Below are positions 27,041-35,271 of a stretch of 64,000 bases of DNA, one piece after another. Position 1 is the first letter of the stretch. The number at the start of each line of letters is the position of its first letter. A program made the position numbers and the translations under genes. This DNA comes from Leclercia sp. S52 (GTDB lineage: Bacteria; Pseudomonadota; Gammaproteobacteria; Enterobacterales; Enterobacteriaceae): positions 4,216,001 through 4,280,000 of the forward strand of contig NZ_CP152474.1 of NCBI RefSeq assembly GCF_039727615.1, given 5' to 3'. The notes beneath the pieces were generated by a model that was given only the letters and a program-made list of their open reading frames with translations, was not told the origin of the DNA and did not search any database.

Positions 27041-27271
27041 TTATTTAGAAAGCCATTTTTTAAATTGTTCTAGAACAAAATCGTAAGCTTCCTCTTCCTG
27101 TAAAAATGAAGAAAGGAGTGATGGTCTATCTCTTTCAACATAATAAATATTCCATTGTGTATTTTCATGAACAACACACACACAGTCACTATTTTTCAAT
27201 ACTCCCAACGAGTAACTGTTAGGATGAACACCAAGTATACCTAATTGGCGTTCAAGCTCTGATTTAGTCAT
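27041..27271 (-). CDS. Orphan immunity protein F (partner of the TNT NADase)
   Basis: The 76-aa cytosolic protein ([20 protein letters not shown]...) follows the TNT toxin with a four-base overlap. It contains [31 protein letters not shown] (given here as one motif region, residues about 43-73), a strand plus helix layout common in small immunity proteins for NAD-hydrolysing toxins. The family name is unknown to me; the function is inferred from position. Confidence 0.7.
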   Translation of the reverse strand: MTKSELERQLGILGVHPNSYSLGVLKNSDCVCVVHENTQWNIYYVERDRPSLLSSFLQEEEAYDFVLEQFKKWLSK

Positions 27272-28215
27272 TTATTCACTTCCTTTAAATAGTCTTTATC
27301 TAAATACCATTGAACTGGTTTTGGCAATTCATATTGAGTACCCTGCCCTTTCTGACCGAACCAAGGCAAGATTTTACCTTGGGATACATCATCAATGGGT
27401 TTCAATATTTCATATTGAAAATAAGGCTTTGTAGTTTCATAAGAGGATGGTAGTGCTCGTTGTTCAAAGGGCACACCTGCTGGTGATACGAAACTACCTC
27501 CAGGGTAACCGTACCTATCAACTATCGTACCTGTTGGCAAAGTCACTTTTTCAACTGGCCCATAAGCTCCACGACTCGGCGGCCATAGGCCAAGATTTTC
27601 CTGAACGGCTCCTTCTGCTTTACTAAATTGCCCAAAGCTCGAAGAGGCTCTGGCTGCCTGGCTGGCTGCAATATTGTCCTTAATAGTACTAACTACTGTC
27701 TTCGCAGCCATAGCTTCAGCTGCAGTTTTACCAATTCCTACTGCACCACCAGCCCCCACACCACCAGGCACTATCGCTTCCGAGGCCATGATCCCTGCAT
27801 TGTTCAAGCACAGTACCGCATTATTGGTACAAGCTGCGATTGCGGCTTTCGCTGCAGCGGCTATTTCCGGAGTTGCTGCAACCAGAACACCACCGCCAAG
27901 TCCTGCCGGAAGTGCAACCATCAGAGCGTCCTGCATTGCCAGTCCTTTCTGACAAGCCGCTCCGCCAGGGTCGGTATTGCAGGACATGACGTTTTTCGCA
28001 TGTTCCTGCATGGCTTTTATCTGGCCTTCTTCAGTTCCGCCGCCAAGTAAATTATTCTCAGCCGCATTCTTCCCGGCCTGCCCCCCCGCAACCGCAGACC
28101 CCGTGCTGTCCCCCGCCAGCCCTCCGGCCATCCCCGCCGAAATCGTTGCCAGTGCGCTGACCGTCTGCTTCTGCTCTTCGCTCAGCTTCGACAGGTAAGT
28201 CACGTCAGGATACAA
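27268..28215 (-). CDS. Orphan cdiA-CT module F with TNT NAD+ glycohydrolase domain
   Basis: The open frame of 315 codons begins in the conserved pre-toxin sequence ([16 protein letters not shown]), passes AENN, a separate entry domain with two Cys pairs ([22 protein letters not shown]), and ends in a TNT-type domain of about 105 residues: [20 protein letters not shown], then [10 protein letters not shown]. That motif set (DRYG, G.F.SP.G.PFE.RALP) marks NAD(P)+ glycohydrolases such as the tuberculosis necrotizing toxin. Upstream of 28215 the homology to cdiA continues (AAGELAAKA) but in another frame. There is no ribosome binding site or secretion signal, so it is a silent donor module unless recombined into cdiA. 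Confidence 0.82.
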   Translation of the reverse strand: MYPDVTYLSKLSEEQKQTVSALATISAGMAGGLAGDSTGSAVAGGQAGKNAAENNLLGGGTEEGQIKAMQEHAKNVMSCNTDPGGAACQKGLAMQDALMVALPAGLGGGVLVAATPEIAAAAKAAIAACTNNAVLCLNNAGIMASEAIVPGGVGAGGAVGIGKTAAEAMAAKTVVSTIKDNIAASQAARASSSFGQFSKAEGAVQENLGLWPPSRGAYGPVEKVTLPTGTIVDRYGYPGGSFVSPAGVPFEQRALPSSYETTKPYFQYEILKPIDDVSQGKILPWFGQKGQGTQYELPKPVQWYLDKDYLKEVNK

Positions 28216-28303
28216 CCCTCCACCCTGCTACCGCTTTCGCCGCAAGCTCCCCGCAGCCGCGTCCGTGGAAGCGGGGGCCGCGTTTGCGCATCTTAGGAGA
28301 TTA

Positions 28304-28744
28304 TTAACTTATGACATCAGTCGTTGCAAAAATTGCTTCTTCATACTTCTCAAGGTTATTACTTAACCAAGTCTCACCTTGCCGTATAACATGAAATTTA
28401 ACCACCGCACCAAATTCATCCATCGACACCATCATATTTAGTTTTTTATCGTTTCGTTCAAGGGACCATTTATTCAAAATGGTATTACAAAACAAACAAG
28501 CATAGTCTAAGTATCGTTCAGAAACATAATCATCTATATGAAAAGAGTTTACAAAACACTCAACATCAGTCTTATCCATCAAATACTTATCATTTGGATA
28601 GACTGTAAAAAGAGCTGCAAGAAAAAAACAATCTGCTTGCTTTACAAAACCTTTTTCAACCCATAAACAGAGTTCTTTTGGCAATACTAAGTCGCTCCAA
28701 CAAGCATTACGCAATGCCTCTAACATCAGCGAATTATATATCAT
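28304..28744 (-). CDS. Orphan immunity protein E, unknown family
   Basis: The 146-aa acidic, helix-rich protein (MIYNSLMLEALRNACWSDL...) has several Cys and aromatic residues and no signal. It overlaps the end of toxin module E by four bases and is strongly AT-rich, like the other toxin ends and immunity genes here. Its immunity role is inferred from position; I do not recognise the family. Confidence 0.7.
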   Translation of the reverse strand: MIYNSLMLEALRNACWSDLVLPKELCLWVEKGFVKQADCFFLAALFTVYPNDKYLMDKTDVECFVNSFHIDDYVSERYLDYACLFCNTILNKWSLERNDKKLNMMVSMDEFGAVVKFHVIRQGETWLSNNLEKYEEAIFATTDVIS

Positions 28745-29170
28745 TTCTTCTCTCCCAAATATTGAATCATTCCTTTATCTATAGCCTTTTTAAAAGATGT
28801 GTCTTTCAATAAATTATTCACTGATTTTGGCGCGACCGGGAAAGAATTAGTTTTAGGATCATAGATATACTTATTACCCTTATTATCTTGATAGTGCAAG
28901 TGTCCTGGCCTTTGGCCTGGATTAGGATTTTCGACATCGATACGTTCTTTGCCAGTTCCTTCCCATATAGTCTTGCTGGCCGTTTGAACACCATACTGAC
29001 CCAGCATAGTACTACTGTTGCTTTTTGCTACACCACCACCACCTTTCAGCGGATCGCCATCTGCACCTTCAATTCCGATTTTCAGCATCGGATTTATATC
29101 GAAGATAACGGGCTTATCCTTACTCAGCGAGTTATTCTCCGCAACAACTTTATCCGTTGCGAAGTTGGCC
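28741..29170 (-). pseudogene. Orphan cdiA-CT module E, short toxin end
   Basis: The homologous part starts just before AENN ([13 protein letters not shown] near 29160) and has no upstream start; the first ATG is at 29088 without a ribosome binding site. After a linker of the FDINPM...DGDPLKGGG type (shared with module B) comes a toxin end of about 75 residues: ERIDVENPNPGQRPGHLHYQ, then YIYDPKTNSF, and APKSVNNLL near the C-terminus. This end recurs in polymorphic toxins of many bacteria, but I cannot assign its activity. This is the shortest module, with almost no pre-toxin homology. Confidence 0.7.
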
Positions 29171-29278
29171 GCCGGAGTAATATTTTTCCTTATAAATCAG
29201 TATGTTACAACATATTTTTCCCGATACATTCTGCTGTACCGGATGCAACGCTCTGATACGCGGTTTTGCTCCCCGTTT

Positions 29279-29444
29279 TCCTTTTCCCCGACGCTGTTAA
29301 ATAGCCTATATCTCTATGACCACCTGTTATCTCGAAGTCCCAGCCAACACCTTAACGGCAATTGGCTGGTATTCGGCACAGACTCCCCCTCTCATTGTCA
29401 GCGTTGAGCAGGGACGACTGGTGATCGAGTCGGTTAAGGGCTGA
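29279..29444 (+). pseudogene. SymE-like remnant copy 2
   Basis: Plus-strand sequence related to copy 1: a TTTTCCCCGACGCTGTTAAA start segment (FSPTLLNSLYL), then GNWLVFGTD and GRLVIESVKG ending in TGA at 29442. The middle is frameshifted relative to copy 3. The hairpin GATCCCGGCG...GCCGGGATC at 29455-29478 follows and faces the end of immunity gene D. Confidence 0.55.
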
Positions 29445-29482
29445 CGGGTACAAAGATCCCGGCGCTGGGGCCGGGATCGCTT

Positions 29483-29920
29483 TCAATTATTAAGACTGTT
29501 AAAAAAATCTAAAACACTTTTTAGGTCAGTACACCATTCAGATATTTTCATACCATCTTCATTATGAGTAGTTCGTGGCTCTATAAAATCATTGATTTTA
29601 TCCACGGTAAAATCAGTATATTCATCGAGGAATAATATTTTATTCTGCACAAAAACCTTATCCCCACAAAAATATAAGACCCAAGTAAATATAAAGTTCG
29701 TGTGCTCAAGCTCATACATTGAGACAATTAAAGTAGCATGTTTCTTACTTGCTAAACCATTTTCAATCGATCTTAACCAAGATTTTTTATAATCGCTTAT
29801 ATTCCAGTAAGATAAGGGAATATTCATCATTTCTGAAAATTCATCAATGATTATTGATGCAGGTAGAACACGCTCACCCTCAACATCCACTGGCTTATCT
29901 TCAGGGAAAATTCCAAACAT
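29483..29920 (-). CDS. Orphan immunity protein D (CdiI of the E. cloacae ECL type)
   Basis: The 145-aa protein (MFGIFPEDKPVDVEGER...PLSYWNISDYKKSWL, in two segments) matches closely my memory of CdiI from Enterobacter cloacae ATCC 13047, which binds the 16S rRNase toxin CdiA-CT(ECL), down to the FIEPRTTH and SVLDFFNSLNN motifs near the C-terminus. It follows toxin D with a three-base gap. It would protect against siblings carrying that toxin. Confidence 0.85.
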   Translation of the reverse strand: MFGIFPEDKPVDVEGERVLPASIIIDEFSEMMNIPLSYWNISDYKKSWLRSIENGLASKKHATLIVSMYELEHTNFIFTWVLYFCGDKVFVQNKILFLDEYTDFTVDKINDFIEPRTTHNEDGMKISEWCTDLKSVLDFFNSLNN

Positions 29921-29923
29921 ATA

Positions 29924-31641
29924 TTAGTCCTTAATCCTATTCAGATTGCTATCATAAGTGCCCATTCTTTCCCCTTTACGATCAAACATTTTCCAGCCAT
30001 TCGTAACATTGTGGCTATCAACATCAGGAGTGATATAGGTTTTACCATTAAAATATACAGGCTGACCATGTGAGTTAAATGGAGCTTTCTGAGGTGGAAT
30101 TCTGCGATCGAAGCCTAAATTGCTTGCAGCTTCCTGAGCTTCTTTTCCTTTTAATGCCAGATAAGCAATATCATCTTTATTCGGCCCGTCAGGGATCGGC
30201 GTTACTGTAGTATTCCCACCGGCATCTGGTAAACCATCAATATTCCCGGTGTTATTTGGAACGGAATCAATCTGTTTATTATTATTCCCTGTATGGTTTG
30301 GCCCCGTATCCACAGACCCGGTGTTATTACCCGTATGACTAGGCAATGTCTCAGGTAGCTGGTTACCACCAGTATGCAAAGGTACATACTTATCCTGCAA
30401 CGAACTGAGATACTTACTGGTGATCTCATCATTACCCATCATTTCCAGGGTAACCAGATGCTCCAGTTCATCGGAGGTCATCTTGTCGACCATATCCTTG
30501 ACCGCTGCCCCGGCAAGACCAGCGATGCCAGCTTTAGCTCCAATTTCCAGCAACTGCTCCGCAACCTTCGTCCGGCAGGGTGCAGCAACCGCGCAGCCTC
30601 TGGCAACCAGTGCAAGCGAGTTATTCTCCGCCGCATTCTTCCCGGCCTGCCCCCCCGCAACCGCAGACCCCGTGCTGTCCCCCGCCAGCCCTCCGGCCAT
30701 GCCTGCTGAAATCGTCGCCAGGGCGCTGACCGTCTGCTTCTGCTCTTCGCTCAGCTTCGACAGGTCGGTCACATCAGGATATAACACCCCCGCTATCGCT
30801 TTCGCAGCAAGCTCGCCCGTGGCCGCGCCCGCGGCACCTGCTGCCGCATTGTTGCCCTGGATTGCCGCCACCGCCCCGCCCAGAATGGCATGGGCAATAG
30901 CTTTGCCCGCGACATCGTCCTCACCAAGACCCGACTTATGCCCGATGAGGTAAGCCAGCTCCGGTGCCGCCGCTCCCGCCAGCGCACCGGCGATATCCCC
31001 GCCTGCCAGCCCCGACAGCGCCGCCGTCGCCGCCTGGATACCCCGCTGGAGGGTGCCGCCCGTGCCGTACTTCTCCATGGCCGTCTTGTATTCGGACGTC
31101 TCACGCAGCGCCTTCTGATAGTCGACTTTGTCTTCCTCTTTGGCATCCGGCCCCGGCTCATATTTACCGTCTTTCGCCAGCTTCTCCCGCGCCGCATTCA
31201 GCCCGTTGATCTCCCCCTGCGTCCGGGCAATGTCTGCCGCCTGCGAGCCAATCTCACCAATCAGCTGCACTTCCTGGAGACGTTGCTGCTCCTTCTCCTT
31301 GTCAAATATCGGGCTGATGCTGCCGTTCGCATGCTCCGTATCCCGGCTCAGGTTCGCCACGTCCTGCTGCTGGTTCGCCGTATCACGGACGGTCAGCGTC
31401 CCCTCGCTTACCGCCGCCCGGGTGGTGCCCTGTGCATCGCCGCTGTTACCGCCCCCGGCCAGCAGGCCGTTCGCCATGTTCCCGGCAAACTGGCTGCCAA
31501 TGCTGCCCCCGGAGCTGATCCCCGCCCCCCTGATGTTCGGTTTTGAACTCTGCCCGGTTGTGGATATCGCTGAAGCCCAGCGTGCCGGTGTCGAGGCTGT
31601 TCCTGTCCGCCTCCGCCGTCGAGGCAATCACCCCGCCGTCC
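29924..31641 (-). pseudogene. Orphan cdiA-CT module D with CdiA-CT(ECL)-like 16S rRNase end
   Basis: The fragment begins abruptly in cdiA ([13 protein letters not shown] at 31640), contains the FHA pre-toxin region and AENN, an entry domain starting ALVARGCAVAAPC, a Thr/Gly/Asn-rich linker, and an end of about 75 residues (RIPPQKAPFNSHGQPVYFNG, KTYITPDVDSHNVTNGWKMF) of the Ntox21/CdiA-CT(ECL) type, which cleaves 16S rRNA in the decoding centre. Bases 30620-31640 are nearly identical to 39430-40450 of the main cdiA, including the same six-C frame break (31525-31530). No start or signal is present. Confidence 0.82.
30620..31640. repeat. Long direct repeat of cdiA 39430-40450
   Basis: Near-identical over about 1 kb at an offset of 8810, ending exactly where module D begins. 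It overlaps the cdiA region copied in module C. Confidence 0.85.
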
Positions 31642-31654
31642 ATTTCCTCCAATG

Positions 31655-31814
31655 TTGTTAAAGAGCATGCACCTGTATAACAAGCAGTTTTTTTCCGCAG
31701 CCCAGCCTGTACCCGAACGGTAACTGGCTGGCAGAGGCGGGATTCAGCACCGACACGCTGGTCACGGTCAGCGTGGAAAAGGGAAAACTGGTGATCGAGC
31801 TGGTTAAGGGCTGA
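31655..31814 (+). pseudogene. SymE-like remnant copy 3
   Basis: This copy has the clearest SymE-type C-terminus: [20 protein letters not shown] followed by [11 protein letters not shown] and TGA at 31812. The pattern (NWL.EAGF.T...V.V..G.L.IE.V) fits the AbrB-like fold of SymE toxins. The N-terminal half is reduced to a TTAAAGAGC-containing stub and there is no start. Confidence 0.6.
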
Positions 31815-31827
31815 CGGTCAAGAAGAA

Positions 31828-31857
31828 GATCCCGGCGCTAAGGCCGGGATCTTTTTA
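31828..31857. terminator. Shared hairpin between SymE-like copy 3 and immunity gene C
   Basis: GATCCCGGC and GCCGGGATC bracket a GCTAAG loop and are followed on the plus strand by five Ts. On the minus strand the hairpin overlaps the immunity C stop region. Relatives occur at 25499-25523, 29455-29478, 34907-34932 (mismatched) and 38411-38434. Confidence 0.75.
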
Positions 31858-32127
31858 CTTATTAATATAAGTATCCATGAGCTTGCTTATTTCCTGTCGT
31901 AGCTGCTCATCGTCAAATTCATATTCTTCACGATCATCATCAGGGTTATACATATCTGCTACACAAAAAACGCTGGATAATAATTCACTTAAATTATCTT
32001 CATCCTTTCCAAGTAGATTATTATCACGCTCAGCTTTCCATTTCATCATATAGCTGTCAGCGAAGCCGTCAGCGGATATATCCTTAGCAAGAAAACTATC
32101 AATATATTTTTTAAGTGACTGACTCAT
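31855..32127 (-). CDS. Orphan immunity protein C (colicin D immunity-like)
   Basis: The 90-aa, very acidic helical protein ([20 protein letters not shown]...) has [14 protein letters not shown] and [16 protein letters not shown], which fits the colicin immunity fold that blocks colicin D by mimicking tRNA negative charge. It overlaps the toxin C stop by four bases. Confidence 0.8.
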   Translation of the reverse strand: MSQSLKKYIDSFLAKDISADGFADSYMMKWKAERDNNLLGKDEDNLSELLSSVFCVADMYNPDDDREEYEFDDEQLRQEISKLMDTYINK

Positions 32128-34676
32128 CTTAAACCACCATTATTCATGAAGTTTTCATACTGCTTTGTTTGAGGATCAAGTTTCCACCCGCTAACAAAGT
32201 TACCAGATTTATCAACCACAACAACATTATTAGTTTGTGGATTGAAGAACACTTTTGATTCTGGAACTAATAGATATGTCCCATGTTCATAAGTCGTTTT
32301 ATCATCTAGATGTGACTTAATAGCAGTCTGATATTGAGCAATGGTATCGCCATTTTTCTTGGTAGTTATCACGCCAAAATCAGAAGCATGTTTAAATTTC
32401 TTATCTAACTGTTTAGTACTGAACGCGACACTATCAGAGATGATTGCAGTTCCAACATTCGGCAATTTCTTACCCGGCAGTAGAATGCCTGCCAGCAACC
32501 CGCCCGTGGCTTCCAGTGCAGCCTGATTTCCTCCAGCCGCCTGTTTAACCGTATCCGCCACCGCAGACCAGGTCTCACTCTGCATCAGGACAGTAACGGT
32601 ATCCGCCACCGCCTGATTTTTCCCGGCCAGGTCGCTCATTGCTTTGCTGCAGTAGCTGTCGCCCGCAGCGCACGATGCCAGTGCCATGGCCGCATCAGCA
32701 GCGTAGTCTGCTGTACCTAATACCGCATCACCCGTATCAGCAAGGCCATTGATAATGGCGTTCGCGATGGCAGACGTTGTACCTTCACCCAGCTTTTCCC
32801 TGACCTGATTTTTCAGGGTTTCAGCAGCCTGTTTCGCCGCTGCACGGGCCTGGTCACCACTCAGCGAGTTATTCTCCGCCGCATTCTTCCCGGCCTGTCC
32901 CCCGGCAACCGCAGAACCCGTGCTGTCCCCCGCCAGCCCTCCGGCCATCCCCGCCGAAATCGTCGCCAGGGCGCTGACCGTCTGCTTCTGCTCTTCCGTC
33001 AGCTTCGCCCGCGCCGCATTCAGCCCGTTGATCTCCCCCTGCGTCCGGGCAATGTCTGCCGCCTGCGAGCCAATCTCAACTATTAGCTGCACTTCCTGGA
33101 GACGTTGCTGCTCCTTCTCCTTGTCAAATATCGGGCTGATGCTGCCGTTCGCATGCTCCGTATCCCGGCTCAGGTCCGCCACGTCCTGCTGCTGGTTCGC
33201 CGTATCACGGACGGTCAGCGTCCCCTCGCTTACCGCCGCCCGGGTGGTGCCCTGTGCATCGCCGCTGTTACCGCCCCCGGCCAGCAGGCCGTTCGCCATG
33301 TTCCCGGCAAACTGGCTGCCGATGCTGCCCCCGGAGCTGATCCCCGCCCCCTGATGTTCGGTTTTGAACTCTGCCCGGTTGTGGATATCGCTGAAGCCCA
33401 GCGTGCCGGTGTCGAGGCGGTTCCTGTCCGCCTCCGCCGTCGAGGCAATCACCCCGCCGTCCAGCTGCGTGTGGTCGCCCACGGTCACGTCAAAGCCGCC
33501 CTTACCGGCAAAAATCCCGCTCTGCTCCTGCACCGAGTCGTAGTCGCTGGACATTTTGTCCCGGCTGGCGCTGATACTGCCGGAGAAACCGCCCGCCCCG
33601 AAGGTGTAACCCAGGCCGCCGCTGACGCTGTGCTGCCTGCTGTCGTAGTGGTCGCTGTCCTGCGTGCTGGCAATGGTCAGGTTGCGCCCGATATCCGCCA
33701 CCACGGTTTCGCCGCTCACCTGGGCGCCGGCCAGCGTGGTATCGCGCCCGCTTTTAATCGTGAGCTGATTACCCGCATCCACCGTGGTCTCGTTCTGCCG
33801 GACCCCCTTGCCCTTCTCGTGCCCTTTGCTGCTGCTGGCGTTCGCGGAGATGCTGAACCCTGCGCCACCGGAGCCCACCCCCAGCCCGACGCCGATGCTG
33901 CCGCCGCTGCTGCTGTTTTTACCCGACGTCTGCTGCGTATCCTGCGAGGCAATCAGGTTCACGTCCCGGGCCGCATCCAGCGTCACGTCCTGACCGGCCT
34001 TGATCTGGCTGCCCGCCACGGTGATGTCGCTGCCGGTGGCGTTAATCGTGACGTTACTGCCCGCGTTGAGGGTGCTGCCCGTGGTGGTCTCACTCTGCAT
34101 ATGCGATGAGGATTTAGACGACTGCGAACCCAGCGACGCGCTGACGCCCACGGTATTGGTGTTGCCGCTGTCAGAGGTTCCCCTCGCCTGGTCCAGCGCC
34201 ACCGCCTGCCCGGCCTGCACGCCGGAGAGCGCCGCCTGCGTGCCCTTCAGGGCGGCCAGACGCGAATCGCTGCTCTGCTTCGCGCTCTGCGCCGTCGTGA
34301 CCGCGCTGTTCAGCGCGCTCCCCGCCGTGCCCGACAACGCCACCGTCAGGCCGCTGCTCTTCTGCTCATACTTCTCATCGCGGGTGCGTTTATCGTGGCC
34401 CGGCTCAATCACCACGCTGTCACCGGTCAGACGGAGATCCTTCTGGGCGATGATATCCGCCCCGCCGATGTGGGCCTGTTTCCCCGCCGTGATGCTGACG
34501 TCACCGCCCGTCGAGCCGATGGTGCTGAAGCTCCCGCTCTGGGTGGTGCCCTGCTCGCGCAGATCGTGGGTGGACCTGCTGCTGCCGATGGTGAAGCCAA
34601 TCCCGCCCGTGCCCATCAGGCCGGACTTTTTGGTCTCCTTAAAGCGCCAGGAGGTGTCGGTGTTGGTGGCCGCCAC
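32124..34676 (-). CDS. Orphan cdiA-CT module C with colicin D-type tRNase end
   Basis: This is the longest uninterrupted orphan frame (850 codons). It opens at a GTG inside the FHA repeats ([12 protein letters not shown]), directly after a stop at the fusion with SymE-like DNA, so it has no signal peptide. Bases 33000-34700 copy 39990-41690 of the main gene; the pre-toxin segment from about 140 residues before KLSEEQKQ is deleted (AARAKL joins EEQKQTV). After AENN comes the entry region also found in module G, partly duplicated (NQAVADTV), then an end of about 95 residues ([14 protein letters not shown]..., [26 protein letters not shown]) matching colicin D, which cuts tRNA-Arg anticodon loops. 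Confidence 0.83.
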   Translation of the reverse strand: MAATNTDTSWRFKETKKSGLMGTGGIGFTIGSSRSTHDLREQGTTQSGSFSTIGSTGGDVSITAGKQAHIGGADIIAQKDLRLTGDSVVIEPGHDKRTRDEKYEQKSSGLTVALSGTAGSALNSAVTTAQSAKQSSDSRLAALKGTQAALSGVQAGQAVALDQARGTSDSGNTNTVGVSASLGSQSSKSSSHMQSETTTGSTLNAGSNVTINATGSDITVAGSQIKAGQDVTLDAARDVNLIASQDTQQTSGKNSSSGGSIGVGLGVGSGGAGFSISANASSSKGHEKGKGVRQNETTVDAGNQLTIKSGRDTTLAGAQVSGETVVADIGRNLTIASTQDSDHYDSRQHSVSGGLGYTFGAGGFSGSISASRDKMSSDYDSVQEQSGIFAGKGGFDVTVGDHTQLDGGVIASTAEADRNRLDTGTLGFSDIHNRAEFKTEHQGAGISSGGSIGSQFAGNMANGLLAGGGNSGDAQGTTRAAVSEGTLTVRDTANQQQDVADLSRDTEHANGSISPIFDKEKEQQRLQEVQLIVEIGSQAADIARTQGEINGLNAARAKLTEEQKQTVSALATISAGMAGGLAGDSTGSAVAGGQAGKNAAENNSLSGDQARAAAKQAAETLKNQVREKLGEGTTSAIANAIINGLADTGDAVLGTADYAADAAMALASCAAGDSYCSKAMSDLAGKNQAVADTVTVLMQSETWSAVADTVKQAAGGNQAALEATGGLLAGILLPGKKLPNVGTAIISDSVAFSTKQLDKKFKHASDFGVITTKKNGDTIAQYQTAIKSHLDDKTTYEHGTYLLVPESKVFFNPQTNNVVVVDKSGNFVSGWKLDPQTKQYENFMNNGGLR

Positions 34677-34700
34677 GATGTCGACGTTGTTACCTGCCGA
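33000..34700. repeat. Long direct repeat of cdiA 39990-41690
   Basis: Same orientation, near-identical over about 1.7 kb with a constant offset of 6989 bases. It is one of several long repeats that could support recombination between the main cdiA and the orphan modules. Confidence 0.85.
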
Positions 34701-34750
34701 CAGCGGTTATGCTGCCTGTTTTCTATTTTCTCCAGAGCTGTTAAAGAGCG
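34300..34750. repeat. Direct repeat of 37803-38253 spanning the cdiA/SymE-like fusion point
   Basis: About 450 bases at an offset of 3503 include both the start of the cdiA fragment and the first 35 bases of the adjoining SymE-like remnant. The shared fusion point shows that modules B and C descend from one duplication. Confidence 0.85.
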
Positions 34751-34896
34751 TGTACCTTCAGGGCCACCTGGTATTCCCGTAGACTCTGCCTGAACCTGAG
34801 CAACAACGAGCCGGCGTAGGCTGGGTTCAGTACCGATATGTCGATCACGATCAGCATGGAACCGGAAAGAATTGTGATCGAGTCGGTCAAGGACTG
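34719..34896 (+). pseudogene. SymE-like remnant copy 4
   Basis: It begins FSPELLKSVYLQGHLV, matching copies 1, 2 and 5, and ends with a degraded RIVIESVKD-like segment and TGA. Several stops and small indels interrupt it. The following hairpin (34907-34932) is mismatched. Confidence 0.5.
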
Positions 34897-34935
34897 ATGG
34901 ATAAAAAAATCCCGGCGCAAGGGCCAGGATTTTAG

Positions 34936-35268
34936 CTATTTCAATATGTTATACCTTAACTCTACATTCATTGATTGCAAAACATCCGATACTTGTTCTA
35001 AGAAAGATATGGTTTGCTCTGGAAGAGCATATTTGAAATAAATTTCTATAATTTTTAATGTTGTACCTTGCGATTCAGGAAAAGCCTCATATATCTCTCC
35101 GCTTTCAATAAAACTGATATAAGTATTTATTTTTTGCTGAAGTTTATATAAATGCTCTTCAATGGGATGATCCCAAGTTAAATGATCCGAGATAGCCAGA
35201 CTAACGATGTTAGGGCTGTCGTTCGGTATACCAATAGAGTCAATTTTGTTCACGTCTTCTACTGACAT
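34936..35268 (-). CDS. Orphan immunity protein B (DUF6572-like)
   Basis: The 110-aa protein has VSLAISDHLTWDHP, HLYKLQQKINTYISFIESGE and IYEAFPESQG, a pattern I associate with DUF6572 proteins, often found beside polymorphic toxins. GAAGGGG precedes ATG 35268, and the predicted toxin B stop lies only three bases upstream. It is the likely antidote to the PD-(D/E)XK-type toxin. Confidence 0.75.
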   Translation of the reverse strand: MSVEDVNKIDSIGIPNDSPNIVSLAISDHLTWDHPIEEHLYKLQQKINTYISFIESGEIYEAFPESQGTTLKIIEIYFKYALPEQTISFLEQVSDVLQSMNVELRYNILK

Positions 35269-35271
35269 GTT

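Noticed and set aside
29018..29407. Plus-strand frame overlapping module E and SymE-like copy 2
   Set aside because: Composite of antisense toxin sequence and a remnant; only the FSPTLLNSLYL part is meaningful and is listed under copy 2.
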